Source: Rhizobacter sp. AJA081-3 (GTDB taxonomy: Bacteria; Pseudomonadota; Gammaproteobacteria; Burkholderiales; Burkholderiaceae_C). From it: a stretch of DNA of 64,000 nucleotides. Each line of letters opens with the position of its first letter. Within the stretch, counting starts at the first letter, position 1. Made by a program: the position numbers and the translations under genes. The notes below the pieces were generated by a model. That model saw nothing but the letters and a program-made list of their open reading frames with translations. It did no database searches and was not told the origin of the DNA. This document shows positions 19,619 through 32,193 of this stretch, piece after piece. The stretch is taken from NCBI RefSeq assembly GCF_017795745.1, contig NZ_CP059067.1, forward strand, positions 4,154,001-4,218,000. Reading direction: 5' to 3'.

Positions 19619-19650
19619 GCCGGGCGCCGGGCTCGCGGCGGCTTCGAGCA

Positions 19651-20244
19651 TCACAGGCTGCCCTTCGTCGACGGGATCACGCCGGCCGAGCGCGGGTCCA
19701 GCGCCAGCGCCATGCGCAGCGCACGGCCGAAGGCCTTGAACACGGTCTCGGCCTGGTGGTGGGCGTTCTCGCCCTTCAGGTTGTCGATGTGCAGCGTCAC
19801 CAGCGCGTGGTTGGCGAAGCCCTGGAAGAACTCGTAGGTGAGCTGGGTGTCGAAGCCGCCGACCATGCCGCTCTTGAAGGGCACGTTCATGTGCAGTCCC
19901 GGGCGGCCGGAGAAATCGACCACCACGCGCGACAGTGCTTCGTCCAGCGGCACGTAGGCGTGGCCGTAGCGCGTCAGGCCCTTCTTGTCGCCCACCGCCT
20001 GCGCCACCGCCATGCCCAGCGTGATGCCGACGTCTTCCACGGTGTGGTGGCCGTCGATGTGCAGGTCGCCCTTCGCATCGATGTCGAGGTCGATCAGCCC
20101 GTGGCGGGCGATCTGGTCGAGCATGTGGTCGAAGAAGCCGATGCCGGTGGCGAGCTTGGCCTCGCCCGTGCCGTCGAGGTTGATCCGCGCGCGGATCTGC
20201 GTTTCCTTGGTGTTGCGGGTGACGTCGGCAATGCGGTCGCTCAT
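19651..20244 (-). CDS. hisB: imidazoleglycerol-phosphate dehydratase HisB (monofunctional)
   Basis: The 197-residue protein is the dehydratase domain alone. Manganese-binding motifs are [18 protein letters not shown] and HHQAE. The N-terminal HAD-type histidinol-phosphatase domain of the E. coli bifunctional HisB is absent, so histidinol phosphate must be dephosphorylated by an enzyme encoded elsewhere. Its ATG shares one base with the hisC stop (TGATG). Confidence 0.97.
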   Translation of the reverse strand: MSDRIADVTRNTKETQIRARINLDGTGEAKLATGIGFFDHMLDQIARHGLIDLDIDAKGDLHIDGHHTVEDVGITLGMAVAQAVGDKKGLTRYGHAYVPLDEALSRVVVDFSGRPGLHMNVPFKSGMVGGFDTQLTYEFFQGFANHALVTLHIDNLKGENAHHQAETVFKAFGRALRMALALDPRSAGVIPSTKGSL

Positions 20245-21326
20245 CACAGGCTCGCTTTCAGGGCGTCGATCATCAGGGTGTTCTCCTCCGGCGTGCCCAC
20301 GGTCAGGCGCAGGCAGTTCGCCAGCAGCGGGTGCAGCCCGGCGATGTGCTTGACGAGCACGCCGCGCTGCTTCATGCCCTCGAAGGCACGCTTCGCATCG
20401 GGCACGCGCACGAGGATCATGTTCGCCTCGCTCGGGAAGGCGGTCACGCCGGGCGTCGCGGCCAGCGCCCTCTGCAGCCGCGCGCGCTCCTCGCAAAGGA
20501 TGGCTGCCTGGCGCGCGAACTCGTCGGCATGCTCGAGCGCGAACAGCGTCGCCTCGGCATTGAGCACGCTGATGTTGTAGGGCGGCCGCACCTTGTCGAT
20601 CTCGTCGATCAGCGCGGCGGCGCCGGCCATGTAGCCCAGGCGCACGCCGGCCAGGCCGAACTTGGACAGCGTACGCATCACCAGCACGTGTTCGTGTTGC
20701 CCCATGCGCTGCATCCAGGTCTTCGACGAAAACGGCTGGTAGGCCTCGTCGAACACCACCAGTCCCTGCTGCGCGCCCACTGCCGCGACGATGCGGTCGA
20801 TCACGCGCTCGTCGAACAGGTTGGCCGTCGGGTTGTTCGGGTAGGCGATGTAGGTGATGGCCGGGCGGTGCTGCTCGATGGCGGCGAGCATCGCGGCCTC
20901 GTCGAGCTCGAAGTTCGCCGTCAAAGGCACGCCGACGAACTTCAACCCCTGCAGCTTCGCCGACATCTCGTACATCACGAAACCGGGCAGTGGCGCGAGG
21001 ATGGTGTTGCCCGGCACGTCGCAGGCCAGCGCGAGCAGGCTGATCAGCTCGTCCGAGCCGTTGCCCAGCATCAGCTTGCAGCCAGGCGGCGGCTTCACAT
21101 GGTCGGTCAGCGCGGCGATCACGTCGGCCACGCACTGCGTCGGGTAGCGGTTGATCGCCACGCGGCCGAGCCGCTCGCCGAGCTCGCGCTGCAGTTCGGG
21201 CGGCAGGCGGAACGGATTCTCCATCGCGTCGAGCTTGACGAAGCCGGCGCTGGGCTGGATCGCATAGGCGTGCATCGACTGCACGTCCTGGCGGATCACG
21301 CGCTGCATGCGATCTTGAAGGCTCAT
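20244..21326 (-). CDS. hisC: histidinol-phosphate aminotransferase HisC
   Basis: HisC is a PLP enzyme transaminating imidazole acetol phosphate. The 360-residue fold-type I aminotransferase has [37 protein letters not shown] and the PLP-lysine motif [18 protein letters not shown] and TGATG overlaps on each side show tight coupling with hisD and hisB. Confidence 0.97.
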   Translation of the reverse strand: MSLQDRMQRVIRQDVQSMHAYAIQPSAGFVKLDAMENPFRLPPELQRELGERLGRVAINRYPTQCVADVIAALTDHVKPPPGCKLMLGNGSDELISLLALACDVPGNTILAPLPGFVMYEMSAKLQGLKFVGVPLTANFELDEAAMLAAIEQHRPAITYIAYPNNPTANLFDERVIDRIVAAVGAQQGLVVFDEAYQPFSSKTWMQRMGQHEHVLVMRTLSKFGLAGVRLGYMAGAAALIDEIDKVRPPYNISVLNAEATLFALEHADEFARQAAILCEERARLQRALAATPGVTAFPSEANMILVRVPDAKRAFEGMKQRGVLVKHIAGLHPLLANCLRLTVGTPEENTLMIDALKASL

Positions 21327-22644
21327 CGCGCACCGCCCTTCTTCAGCCGGAATTCGGCGGCCTGCGCATGCGCCTGCAGCCCTTCGCCATAGGCCAGCTC
21401 GGCAGCGATCGGGCCCAGCACCTGCGCGCCGGCCTCGCTCACCTCGATCAGGCTGCTGCGCTTCTGGAAGTCGTACACACCCAGCGGTGAACTGAAGCGC
21501 GCCGTCCCCGAGGTGGGCAGCACGTGGTTCGGCCCGGCGCAGTAGTCGCCCAGGCTCTCGCTGGTGTAGGCACCGAGGAAGATCGCGCCGGCGTGCTTGA
21601 GCAGCGGCTCCCAGCGGTGCGGGTCGCGGCTGGACACCTCCAGGTGCTCCGGCGCGATGCGGTTGCTGATCTCGCAGGCCTCCTCCATCGAGCGGGTATG
21701 GATCAGCGCGCCGCGGCCTTCGAGCGAGGCGCGGATGACGTCCCGGCGCGGCATGCCGGGCAGCAGGCGGTCGATTGCCGCCTTCACCTGCGCAATGTAG
21801 GTGGCATCCGGGCACAGCAGGATGCTCTGCGCGAGCTCGTCGTGCTCGGCCTGGCTGAAGAGGTCCATCGCCACCCAGTCGGCCGGCGTGCTGCCGTCGG
21901 CCAGCACGAGGATCTCGCTCGGCCCCGCGATCATGTCGATGCCGACCTTGCCGAACACGCGCCGCTTGGCACTGGCCACGTAGGCATTGCCAGGCCCAGT
22001 GATCTTGTCGACCGCCGGCACGGTGGCCGTGCCGTGGGCCAGCGCAGCAACGGCCTGCGCACCGCCGATGGTGAAGGCGCGGCTCACGCCGGCCACCGCC
22101 GCGGCGGCGAGCACCAGCGCATTGCGCTCGCCCTTGGGTGTGGGCACGACCATAATGATCTCGCCGACACCGGCCACGTGCGCCGGCACCGCGTTCATCA
22201 GCACGCTGGACGGGTAGGCCGCCTTGCCGCCGGGCACATAGATGCCCACGCGGTCCAGCGGAGTGACCTTCTGGCCGAGCAGCGTGCCGTCGGCGTCGCG
22301 GTAGCTCCAGCTGCGCCCGCAGGCCTCGAGCTGGCGCTGGTGGTAGTCGCGCACGCGGGCGGCGGCGGCTTCGAGCGCGCTGCGCTGGGCCGGCGTGATC
22401 TGCCCGAGCGCGGCCTTCAACTCGTCCTGCGTGATCTCCAGGCGGTCCATCGACGACGCGGCCAGCCCATCGAAGCGCTGCGTGTACTCCAGCACCGCGG
22501 CGTCGCCACGCTTCTCGACGTCGGCCAGGATGTCGGCCACGCGCTGCTCGATCGCCGCATCGGTCTCCGCCGACCAGTGCAGCACCCGCGCGAACTCGGC
22601 CTCGAAGTCGGCGGACGTGGTGGCGAGCTGGCGGATGGCTACGG

Positions 22645-22648
<4 letters not shown>
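21323..22648 (-). CDS. hisD: histidinol dehydrogenase HisD
   Basis: HisD performs the last two oxidations of histidine synthesis. The 441-residue protein shows the [18 protein letters not shown] motif, [19 protein letters not shown] and the zinc/active-site SQAEHDELA. The C-terminal [16 protein letters not shown] is conserved. It overlaps hisC and hisG by four bases each. Confidence 0.97.
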
Positions 22649-24625
<1,977 letters not shown>

Positions 24626-24716
24626 GAGGATGGCTGGCTGTGCCCCATGCCCACCTGGCTCCCGGGACCCGCGCTGGGCGCAGGCCCGAGCGCCGCAGTG
24701 AACACTGCGGCGTGGA

Positions 24717-24986
24717 TCAGTGGTGGTGGGTGGAGGCCGTGGCGGGCTGCGAAGCCCACTCGGCCGGGGTCAGCGTCTTCATCGACAGGGCGTGGATCTG
24801 CTCGCGCATTCTATCGCCCAGGGCCTGGTAGACCCGCTGGTGGCGCTTGACGCGGCTGGCGCCCTCGAACTCGGCCGACACGATGGTGGCGAAGAAATGC
24901 CGCCCGTCGCCCTCGACCTCGACATGCTCGCAGGCGAGCCCTTGCGCGATAAAGCGCTGGACTTCGGCGGGGGTCGGGTCGGCCAT
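24717..24986 (-). CDS. BolA/IbaG family protein
   Basis: The 89-residue protein has the BolA fold signatures ([25 protein letters not shown] fragment, [22 protein letters not shown]). BolA-type proteins work with monothiol glutaredoxins in Fe-S handling. The IbaG-like form beside murA is conserved across beta- and gammaproteobacteria. The C-terminal Thr/His tail (TASTHHH) is unusual and could bind metal. Confidence 0.92.
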   Translation of the reverse strand: MADPTPAEVQRFIAQGLACEHVEVEGDGRHFFATIVSAEFEGASRVKRHQRVYQALGDRMREQIHALSMKTLTPAEWASQPATASTHHH

Positions 24987-25030
24987 GATGGGTTCGATTC
25001 TAGCTGCGCGGGGGGTGGTTCTGCTTGCAG

Positions 25031-25345
25031 CAGCCCGCCGGTCTCGCCCGGCCGGCGAGATCCTTTCTTCTGCTGGCCCAGAAGAAAGGACCCAAAGAAG
25101 AGGGCCTCAATACGATCTGGCTGCTGCCGCTGGCTAGAGGGTTCGGTTGTTGAAGGCTCAGGCGCAAGGAACCAATCGCTCGTCCAACACGCGCTCGGTG
25201 GTGCAAGCCTGCGGATCGGGCCACAGGCCGCCTCTGGTCTGCTGCCAGCACAACGGATCGAATCGTGTTCCAGGCCCTTTGCTTTGGTGACTTTCATTTG
25301 GGCCAGCAAATGAAAGTTACCGCCGGCCGGGCGCGACCGGCGGGC
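25031..25345. repeat. pair of inverted ~65-bp structured repeats flanking ~180 bp
   Basis: The 373-bp gap between bolA and the ABC permease contains no gene. Two related units face each other. The left one (25031-25100, minus-strand sense) has a perfect 12-bp stem TCCTTTCTTCTG/CAGAAGAAAGGA around a six-base loop. The right one (25276-25345) has a 15-bp stem GGTGACTTTCATTTG/CAAATGAAAGTTACC with one G-T pair and loop GGCCAG. Both are followed by the same CGCCGGCCGGGCG...ACCGGCGGGCTG tail. Stem bases differ between units but stay paired. It looks like a dispersed palindromic element common in Burkholderiales genomes. Confidence 0.7.
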
Positions 25346-25359
25346 TGCCCCGCCAAGCA

Positions 25360-26123
25360 TCAATGGCGAATCTTGTACCCAGTCCGCAGCAAGTGCAGCG
25401 CAATGCCACTGACGATCAAGAAGCTGGTCCCGACGATCGCCAGGCTGAACCAAGGCGACACATCGCTCACCCCGAAGAACCCCCGCCGAAACCCATCGAT
25501 CATGTAGAAAAACGGATTCAGATGACTCACCGTCTGCCAGAAGGCAGGCAGCGAATGCACCGAATAGAAGACGCCCGAGAGAAACGTCATCGGCATGATG
25601 ATGAAGTTCTGGAACCCCGCCATCTGATCGAACTTCTCCGCCCACAAGCCGGCAATCAGCCCCAGCGAGCCCAGCATGCCGGCGCCCAGGAACGCGAAGA
25701 TGACGATCCACCACGGCTCCACCGCATGCAGCGGCGCGAACCACAGCGTGACCAGCAGCACGCCGGAGCCGACCACCAGCCCGCGCACCATCGACGCCCC
25801 GACGTAGGCCACGAACCAGGCCCAGTGCGACAGCGGCGCGACGAGCAGGAACACCAGATTGCCGGTGATCTTGCTCTGGATGAGCGAGGAACTGCTGTTC
25901 GCGAAAGCGTTCTGCAGCACGCTCATCATCACCAGGCCGGGGATGAGGAAGCTGGTGTAGCCGATGCTGTCGAACACCTTCACGTGGTCTTCGAGCACGT
26001 GCCCGAAGATCAGCAGGTACAGCACCGCGGTGAGCACCGGCGCGGCCACGGTCTGAAAGCTGACCTTCCAGAAGCGCAGCACTTCCTTGTAGAGCAGCGT
26101 GCGCGTGCCCGAGAGAATCCCGT

Positions 26124-26127
<4 letters not shown>
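25360..26127 (-). CDS. ABC-2 type exporter permease (YadH-like)
   Basis: The 255-residue protein has six predicted membrane helices and ABC-2 permease signatures (TVAAPVLTAVLYLLIFGHVL, SYTSFLIPGLVMM-like GYTSFLIPGLVMM, PMTFLSGVFYSVHSLPAFW, LNPFFYMIDGFRRGFFG). This matches YadH/NodJ-type permeases. The start overlaps the ATPase stop (ATGA). In other Burkholderiales this pair sits directly between the mla operon and bolA-murA-his, hinting at an envelope lipid or glycan substrate; the actual substrate is unknown. Confidence 0.92.
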
Positions 26128-27044
<917 letters not shown>

Positions 27045-27173
27045 GGGCGGCAGATTGTAGGCAGCCCCATCCGGCCGCGCTTTCGGGCCCGCCGGGCGCA
27101 GCCCATTAGGGGCGACGCTCGTGTGCCCGCCGGGCGAAGGGTGCTAGATTCCCGCCACCCACCGCAGGCACCC

Positions 27174-27836
27174 ATGGCCACGCAAGCCAAAAAACCGCGC
27201 CGCACGGCCGAACGCATCCTGGAGGTCACGCTCGAGCTGTTCAACCGCTTCGGCGAGCCGAACGTCTCGACGACGCTGATCTCCGCCGAGCTGAACATCA
27301 GCCCCGGCAACCTCTACTACCACTACCCGGCCAAGGACGAGCTGATCAACAGCCTGTTCGACCGCTACGAGAAGTCGCTCGGCGAGCTGCTGCAGGCCGC
27401 CGACCAGGTGCGCAATGTCGAGGATGCCTGGCTGCTGTTCCACATGCTCTTCGAGCTGATCTGGCAGTACCGCTTCCTCTACCGCGACCTGAACGACCTG
27501 CTGAGCAAGAACCGCCGGCTGGAAACGCATTTCCAGTTCGTGCTGCGCAACAAGAACCAGGCCATCCAGGCGGTGATCGCCGGCCTGGTGCGCGGCGGCG
27601 CGATGAAGATCGAGCCGCGCGACATCGAACCCGTGGCCACCGCGATGGCGGTGGTGCTGACTTACTGGCTGAGCTATGAGTACGTGCGCGACCCGCGGCG
27701 TGCGCTGGAGCCCGAGTCGGCCGGCGCGGCGCTGATGCGCGGCGCCTTCCACGTGCTCAGCCTGCTGATCCCCTACCTCGAGCCTTCGCAGCGCGAGCAC
27801 CTGCACGCGCTGGTGGGCCACTACAACAAGAACTGA
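27174..27836 (+). CDS. TetR-family transcriptional regulator
   Basis: The 220-residue protein has an N-terminal TetR helix-turn-helix (RTAERILEVTLELFNRFG, then TTLISAELNISPGNLYYHYPAKDELI) and a C-terminal ligand domain with many aromatic residues. The sequence LYYHYPAKDELI and the following arrangement match a broadly conserved Burkholderiales regulator of unknown effector. It is divergent from the YadGH exporter, the most likely target, and 25 bases upstream of the TPR gene. Confidence 0.92.
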   Translation: MATQAKKPRRTAERILEVTLELFNRFGEPNVSTTLISAELNISPGNLYYHYPAKDELINSLFDRYEKSLGELLQAADQVRNVEDAWLLFHMLFELIWQYRFLYRDLNDLLSKNRRLETHFQFVLRNKNQAIQAVIAGLVRGGAMKIEPRDIEPVATAMAVVLTYWLSYEYVRDPRRALEPESAGAALMRGAFHVLSLLIPYLEPSQREHLHALVGHYNKN

Positions 27837-27861
27837 CGCTGCCACCCAAGGAGACAAGACC

Positions 27862-28635
27862 ATGGCCAAATGGACCGCCTTCCCGCACGACGCCGCCGAC
27901 TACACCTACGACGCAGCGGCGCTCAAGAAGAAGTGGACGCGACTGCACGGCGGCGACGCCGAGCCGCTGCCCGCCGACGCCAAGGTGCTGGCAGCCTGGG
28001 CGCTGTTCCATGCCGGTGAATTCCAGAAGGCCTACGACGCCGGGCTGAAAGCGGGCGGCGCCGGCATCACGGTGGCCAACAAGGCGATGTCCATCTACGC
28101 CAACTACCTCGAGAAGAGCGAGAAGACGCGGCTGGCGATGTTCATGGAGGTCTCCGAGCGCGCCGAGGCGCAGCAGGCGGAGGATCCGAAGAACCCGAAC
28201 GCGTACTACTGGCAGGCCTATGCGCTGGGCCGTTACAGCCAGGGCATCAGCGTGGCCAAGGCGCTGGCGCAGGGCCTGGGCAGCAAGGTGAAGACGGCGC
28301 TGGAAACCGCCATCAAGCTGCAGCCGCGCCATGCCGACGCGCACATCGCGCTGGGCGCCTTCCACGCCGAGGTGATCGACAAGGTCGGCTCGCTGCTCGG
28401 CCGCACGCAGGGTGCCAGCAAGGACCAGGGGCTGCTGATGTACAAAACCGCACTCAAGCTGAATCCGGCTTCGGCGATCGCGATGGTCGAGTACGCCAAC
28501 GGCCTGGTCATGCTCGAAGGCGACAAGAAGATGAAGGAAGCCGAGAAGCTCTACGCCGACGCGGCCGCCTTCGACCCGGCCGACGCGATGGAGCGGCTGG
28601 ACGTCGAGATGGCCAAGGCCGAGCTCGAGGATTGA
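27862..28635 (+). CDS. cytosolic TPR-like protein
   Basis: The 257-residue soluble protein has no signal peptide. Helical repeats are visible: NPNAYYWQAYALGRYSQG, then TALETAIKLQPRHADAHIALGAFH and YKTALKLNPASAIAMVEYANGL. The arrangement, with a Gly-Ser-Lys-rich stretch before a 'leading alanine' TPR, resembles the RMDN-type TPR proteins known mainly from eukaryotes; this comparison is from memory and only suggestive. A good AAGGAG site precedes the ATG. It follows the TetR gene closely, so co-transcription is likely. Confidence 0.8.
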   Translation: MAKWTAFPHDAADYTYDAAALKKKWTRLHGGDAEPLPADAKVLAAWALFHAGEFQKAYDAGLKAGGAGITVANKAMSIYANYLEKSEKTRLAMFMEVSERAEAQQAEDPKNPNAYYWQAYALGRYSQGISVAKALAQGLGSKVKTALETAIKLQPRHADAHIALGAFHAEVIDKVGSLLGRTQGASKDQGLLMYKTALKLNPASAIAMVEYANGLVMLEGDKKMKEAEKLYADAAAFDPADAMERLDVEMAKAELED

Positions 28636-28641
28636 GTCAGT

Positions 28642-29826
28642 TCAACGCGTGCGGCTGAGTACCGCACGCGCCGCCGCCGCCATCAGCACGGCGAACAGCG
28701 CCACGGCCCACAGCGCGGTGGTCAACGAGCTCCAGCGCGCCAGCGCGCCGATCAGCGGCGGGCCGACCATGAAGCCGAGGTACCCCACCGACGACACCGC
28801 GGCCACGCCATGCGCCGCGGCCACGCCGGGGACCTGTGCAGCGGCGGCGAACAGCACCGGCACCACGTTGGCCAGGCCCAGGCCGACGAGCATGAAGCCC
28901 AGCAGCGCCGCCCACGGCGCGGCCACGGTCAGCGCCAGCGCCATGCCCAGCGCGGCCAGTGCCCCGGAAGCGCGCAGCAGCGCCGTCGAGCTGAGGCGTT
29001 CGCGCACGCGGTCGCCGAACAGCCGGCCGATCGCCATCGCGGCGCTGAAGGCGGCGAAGCCGAGTGCGCCGGTGGCCGCGTCAGTGTGGCGCTCCTGCTG
29101 GACGAACAAGGCGCTCCAGTCGTACATCGAGCCTTCGGCAACCATGCACAGCGCGGTGAGCAGGCCCATCCACAGCAGCACGCCGCGCGGCCAGGCGATG
29201 GGTGCGGGCGACTCCTCGCTGTCCGAGCGGATCGAACTCATGCGCGCTGCCGCCCACAGCAGCAACGGCACCAGCACCAACGCGCTGCCGGCGAGTTGCG
29301 CCGGCGCGGGCAGCCCGGCACGGTGGAGACCGGCGGCCGCGAGCGCCCCGGTCATGCCGCCCAGGCTGAACATGGCGTGCAGCCCGCTCATCACCTTGCG
29401 CCGCGCCTGCGCTTCGAGGTGGTTTCCGTCGGAATTGATGGAGACATCGAACAACGCGCTCGCCGCCCCTAGCAGCAGCATCAGCGACAGCAGCACGCCG
29501 TAGTGGCTCGACAGCAGCACGCCCACGAGCGCCGCGCACATCAGCACCCCGGCCACCAGCACGCAGCGGCGTACGCCGAAGCGCGCCACCAGCGCCCCGG
29601 CGGTGAGCAGGCACAGCACGGCGCCGCCCGCCGCCGCGAGCAGGGCCACCGACAGCGACTGCTCGTCCAGGCCGTACTGCTGCTTCACCGCGGGCACCTG
29701 CGCACCCCAGGCGCCCATGGCCCCGCCGAGCACGAAGAACTGCACGCGGATCGCCCGGTGCCACGGACGCAGCGCGTCGCCGGAGCCCGGCGCGGCGGCG
29801 GGAAGGGGCCAGTCGCTTGCCTGCAT
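28642..29826 (-). CDS. MFS transporter
   Basis: The protein of about 394 residues has twelve hydrophobic segments and MFS features (GARFGVRR-like ARFGVRRCVLVAG after helix 2-3, and GRLFGDRVRERL in the second half). The VSINSDGNHLEAQARR loop and overall pattern fit the YbjJ/FucP-like group of uncharacterised carriers. Two further ATGs lie 9 and 36 bases upstream; I chose MQASDW. The gene is divergent from a DeoR regulator, with a palindrome between them, suggesting local repression. The substrate may be a sugar or sugar-phosphate-related compound. Confidence 0.88.
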   Translation of the reverse strand: MQASDWPLPAAAPGSGDALRPWHRAIRVQFFVLGGAMGAWGAQVPAVKQQYGLDEQSLSVALLAAAGGAVLCLLTAGALVARFGVRRCVLVAGVLMCAALVGVLLSSHYGVLLSLMLLLGAASALFDVSINSDGNHLEAQARRKVMSGLHAMFSLGGMTGALAAAGLHRAGLPAPAQLAGSALVLVPLLLWAAARMSSIRSDSEESPAPIAWPRGVLLWMGLLTALCMVAEGSMYDWSALFVQQERHTDAATGALGFAAFSAAMAIGRLFGDRVRERLSSTALLRASGALAALGMALALTVAAPWAALLGFMLVGLGLANVVPVLFAAAAQVPGVAAAHGVAAVSSVGYLGFMVGPPLIGALARWSSLTTALWAVALFAVLMAAAARAVLSRTR

Positions 29827-29847
29827 GTGCCGCATTGTGCTGTAATT

Positions 29848-29861
29848 TGCACGTTCGTGCA
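29848..29861. promoter_or_regulatory. candidate operator TGCACGTTCGTGCA
   Basis: This inverted repeat has 6-bp arms (TGCACG/CGTGCA) separated by TT. It lies in the 53-bp gap between the divergent MFS and DeoR starts, with partial extension of the symmetry on both sides. The position suits an autoregulatory DeoR site. No experimental consensus is claimed. Confidence 0.5.
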
Positions 29862-29879
29862 CAAAGCAGCAAACTCGAA

Positions 29880-30659
29880 GTGATCGCCCGACCCCGTCCC
29901 GCCGAGCCGCCGCGCTTCGCCGCCGAGCGCCAGCAGCGCATCGCGCAGGCGTTGCGGGAGCATGGGCGTGTGGAGGTGGCGCAGCTCGCCGCCGAATACG
30001 CGGTCTCCGAAGACACGGTGCGGCGCGACCTGCGTCAGCTCGCCGCCCGCGGCCTCGTGCAGAAGACCCATGGCGGCGCCGTGGCCCTGCACGCCACTGT
30101 GCTGCCCACCGCGCAACGTGCCGGCGTGCTCACCGGCGCCAAACGCGCCATCGCGCTGGCCGGTGCCCAGCACGTGCAGGCCAACGACACCTTGTTCATC
30201 GACGGCGGCACGACCACGCTGTCGCTCGTGCAGGCGCTCAAGAGCGCCGATGCACCGCGCCCCTTGACGGTGATCACCCATTCGCTGGACGTGGCGCTGG
30301 CCGTGTCCGACGAGCCGCAGATCCGCCTGGTGCTCGCCGGCGGCGACTGGCTGCCGGCGCCGCGCATCTTCGTCGGCGAGGCCGCGCTGGCCACGGTGCG
30401 CGCGCACCGCGCCGACATCGCCTTCCTCGGCGCGTGCGCGCTGCATCCGCGTGCCGGGCTGACGGCGCACGATGCGCAGGAGGCGGCGATCAAGCGCGCC
30501 ATGGTCGAAGGCGCCGCACGCCGCATCGTGCTGACCGACGCCACCAAGCTCGACGTGGTGGCGCCCAGCGCCGTGGCCAGCCTGCAGGAGCTCGACCTAG
30601 TGGTCAGCGATGCGCAGCCGGCCTGGCTGCGTGCCGCCGTCAAGGTCGAGCGCATCTGA
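29880..30659 (+). CDS. DeoR-family transcriptional repressor
   Basis: The 259-residue protein has the classic DeoR HTH (RVEVAQLAAEYAVSEDTVRRDL, then LVQKTHGGAV). The effector domain resembles ribose-5-phosphate isomerase, with DTLFIDGGTTTLSL, VITHSLDVA and the conserved DATKLD. Such domains sense sugar phosphates. I chose a GTG start; upstream in-frame codons run through the promoter. It is followed with no gap by a MATE exporter and divergent from an MFS carrier. Confidence 0.92.
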   Translation: MIARPRPAEPPRFAAERQQRIAQALREHGRVEVAQLAAEYAVSEDTVRRDLRQLAARGLVQKTHGGAVALHATVLPTAQRAGVLTGAKRAIALAGAQHVQANDTLFIDGGTTTLSLVQALKSADAPRPLTVITHSLDVALAVSDEPQIRLVLAGGDWLPAPRIFVGEAALATVRAHRADIAFLGACALHPRAGLTAHDAQEAAIKRAMVEGAARRIVLTDATKLDVVAPSAVASLQELDLVVSDAQPAWLRAAVKVERI

Positions 30660-32045
30660 ATGAGCGCATCACGCGCCGCAGCCGGGCGGCCCGGGCTGGT
30701 GGCGATCACCTGGCCGCTGTTCGCCGAACTGCTACTGGGCACGCTGGTCGGCCTGGCCGGCCTGGCGCTGGCCGCGCGCGTGTCCGATGCGGCCTCCGGC
30801 GCCTATGCGATGTCCAACCACATGCAGCAGGCCTTCTTCCTGCTGTTTCGCATCGTCAGCATGGGCGTCAGCGTGGTCATCACGCAGCAGCTCGGCGCCG
30901 GCGACCGCGCCGGGGCGGACGCCTCGGCGCGCGCCGCACTCGGCGCGAGCAGCTGGCTGGGGCTGGGCGCAGGCTTGTGCGTGGCCACCGGTGCCGGCGG
31001 CTTGCTGCGGCTGCTCAACGCGCCTGTCGAGGTGCTGCCGCTGGCGCAGCCCTTCCTGCAGTACCTGGCGATCGGGCTGGCGCTGGACGCCTTCAACGCC
31101 AGCATGGCCGCGGTGATGCGTGCCCACCTGCACGCCCGCGACACGCTGCTGGTGATGCTGGCGATGCACGCGCTGCACCTGCTGCTGTGCGTGCCGCTGA
31201 TGGACGGCAGCGGGCCGCTGCCTGCGCTCGGCCTGCCGGGCTTCGCGATCGCGCTGGCCGCAAGCCGCGCGCTCGGCCTGGTGCTGCACCTGTGGCTGTG
31301 GCAGCGCCGGCTGTCCATCGTGCCGACAGGTCGCGACTGGTGGGCCATCCGCCATCAACTGCTCGCGCCGGTGCTGCACATCGGGCTGCCCGGCGCGGCG
31401 GAGAACATCGCCTGGCGCCTGGCGATGATGGTCACCGTGGCGATGGCGGCCCGCATGGGCGTGCCCGAGCTGGCGGCGCAGAGCTACACCCTGCAGATCC
31501 AGCACTTCGTGCTGCTGTTCGGCGTGGCGGTCGGCTTTGCCAGTGAAATCCTCGTCGGCCACCTGATCGGCGCGGGCCGCCTGCACGAGGCCGACCGGCT
31601 GGTGCACCGGAGCATGCGCTGGGGGCTGGTCGTCGGCACTCTCGGCGCGCTCGCCGCCGCGCTCAGCGCGCCCTGGACGCTGCCGCTGTTCACCCGTGAC
31701 GCACAGGTGGTGGCGTGGGGCTCGAAGCTCCTGTGGATCGCCGTTCTGCTCGAGCCGGGCCGCGTCTTCAACCTGGTCGTCATCAATGCCCTGCGCGCCA
31801 CCGGCGACGCGCGCTTCCCGGTGGCGGCAGGCAGCCTGTCGATGCTGCTGGTGATGGCCGGCGGCGCATGGCTGCTCGGCGTGCACTTCGGGCTGGGTCT
31901 GGTCGGCGTGTGGATTGCCTACACGGCCGACGAGTGGCTGCGCGGCCTGCTGATGGCCGCGCGCTGGCAACGGCGCGGATGGCTGGCCCATGCGCGGGCC
32001 ACGCATCGGCGCGTCAGCCGCGCTCGGCGGCTGACGGCGGCGTGA
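30660..32045 (+). CDS. MATE-family multidrug/metabolite exporter
   Basis: The 461-residue protein has twelve membrane helices in two MATE repeats (residues about 15-230 and 245-440). Typical segments are ITWPLFAELLLGTLVGLAG, SVVITQQLGAGDR, GLPGAAENIAWRL and GFASEILVGHLIGAG. It couples Na+ or H+ influx to export. The ATG follows directly after the DeoR stop, so it probably belongs to the DeoR-controlled unit. Confidence 0.93.
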   Translation: MSASRAAAGRPGLVAITWPLFAELLLGTLVGLAGLALAARVSDAASGAYAMSNHMQQAFFLLFRIVSMGVSVVITQQLGAGDRAGADASARAALGASSWLGLGAGLCVATGAGGLLRLLNAPVEVLPLAQPFLQYLAIGLALDAFNASMAAVMRAHLHARDTLLVMLAMHALHLLLCVPLMDGSGPLPALGLPGFAIALAASRALGLVLHLWLWQRRLSIVPTGRDWWAIRHQLLAPVLHIGLPGAAENIAWRLAMMVTVAMAARMGVPELAAQSYTLQIQHFVLLFGVAVGFASEILVGHLIGAGRLHEADRLVHRSMRWGLVVGTLGALAAALSAPWTLPLFTRDAQVVAWGSKLLWIAVLLEPGRVFNLVVINALRATGDARFPVAAGSLSMLLVMAGGAWLLGVHFGLGLVGVWIAYTADEWLRGLLMAARWQRRGWLAHARATHRRVSRARRLTAA

Positions 32046-32193
32046 CAAGTGACCCCGCGCAAACCCATGACGATCACTTGTGAGTCCAAGAACCTGATCC
32101 CACGCCTCAATCAACCTTGAACAGGTACCAATACGCTTCGATTCAGGCGATTCGATCGCTAGAATTTTTTGATGCTCCCGTCGACACCCTGAC

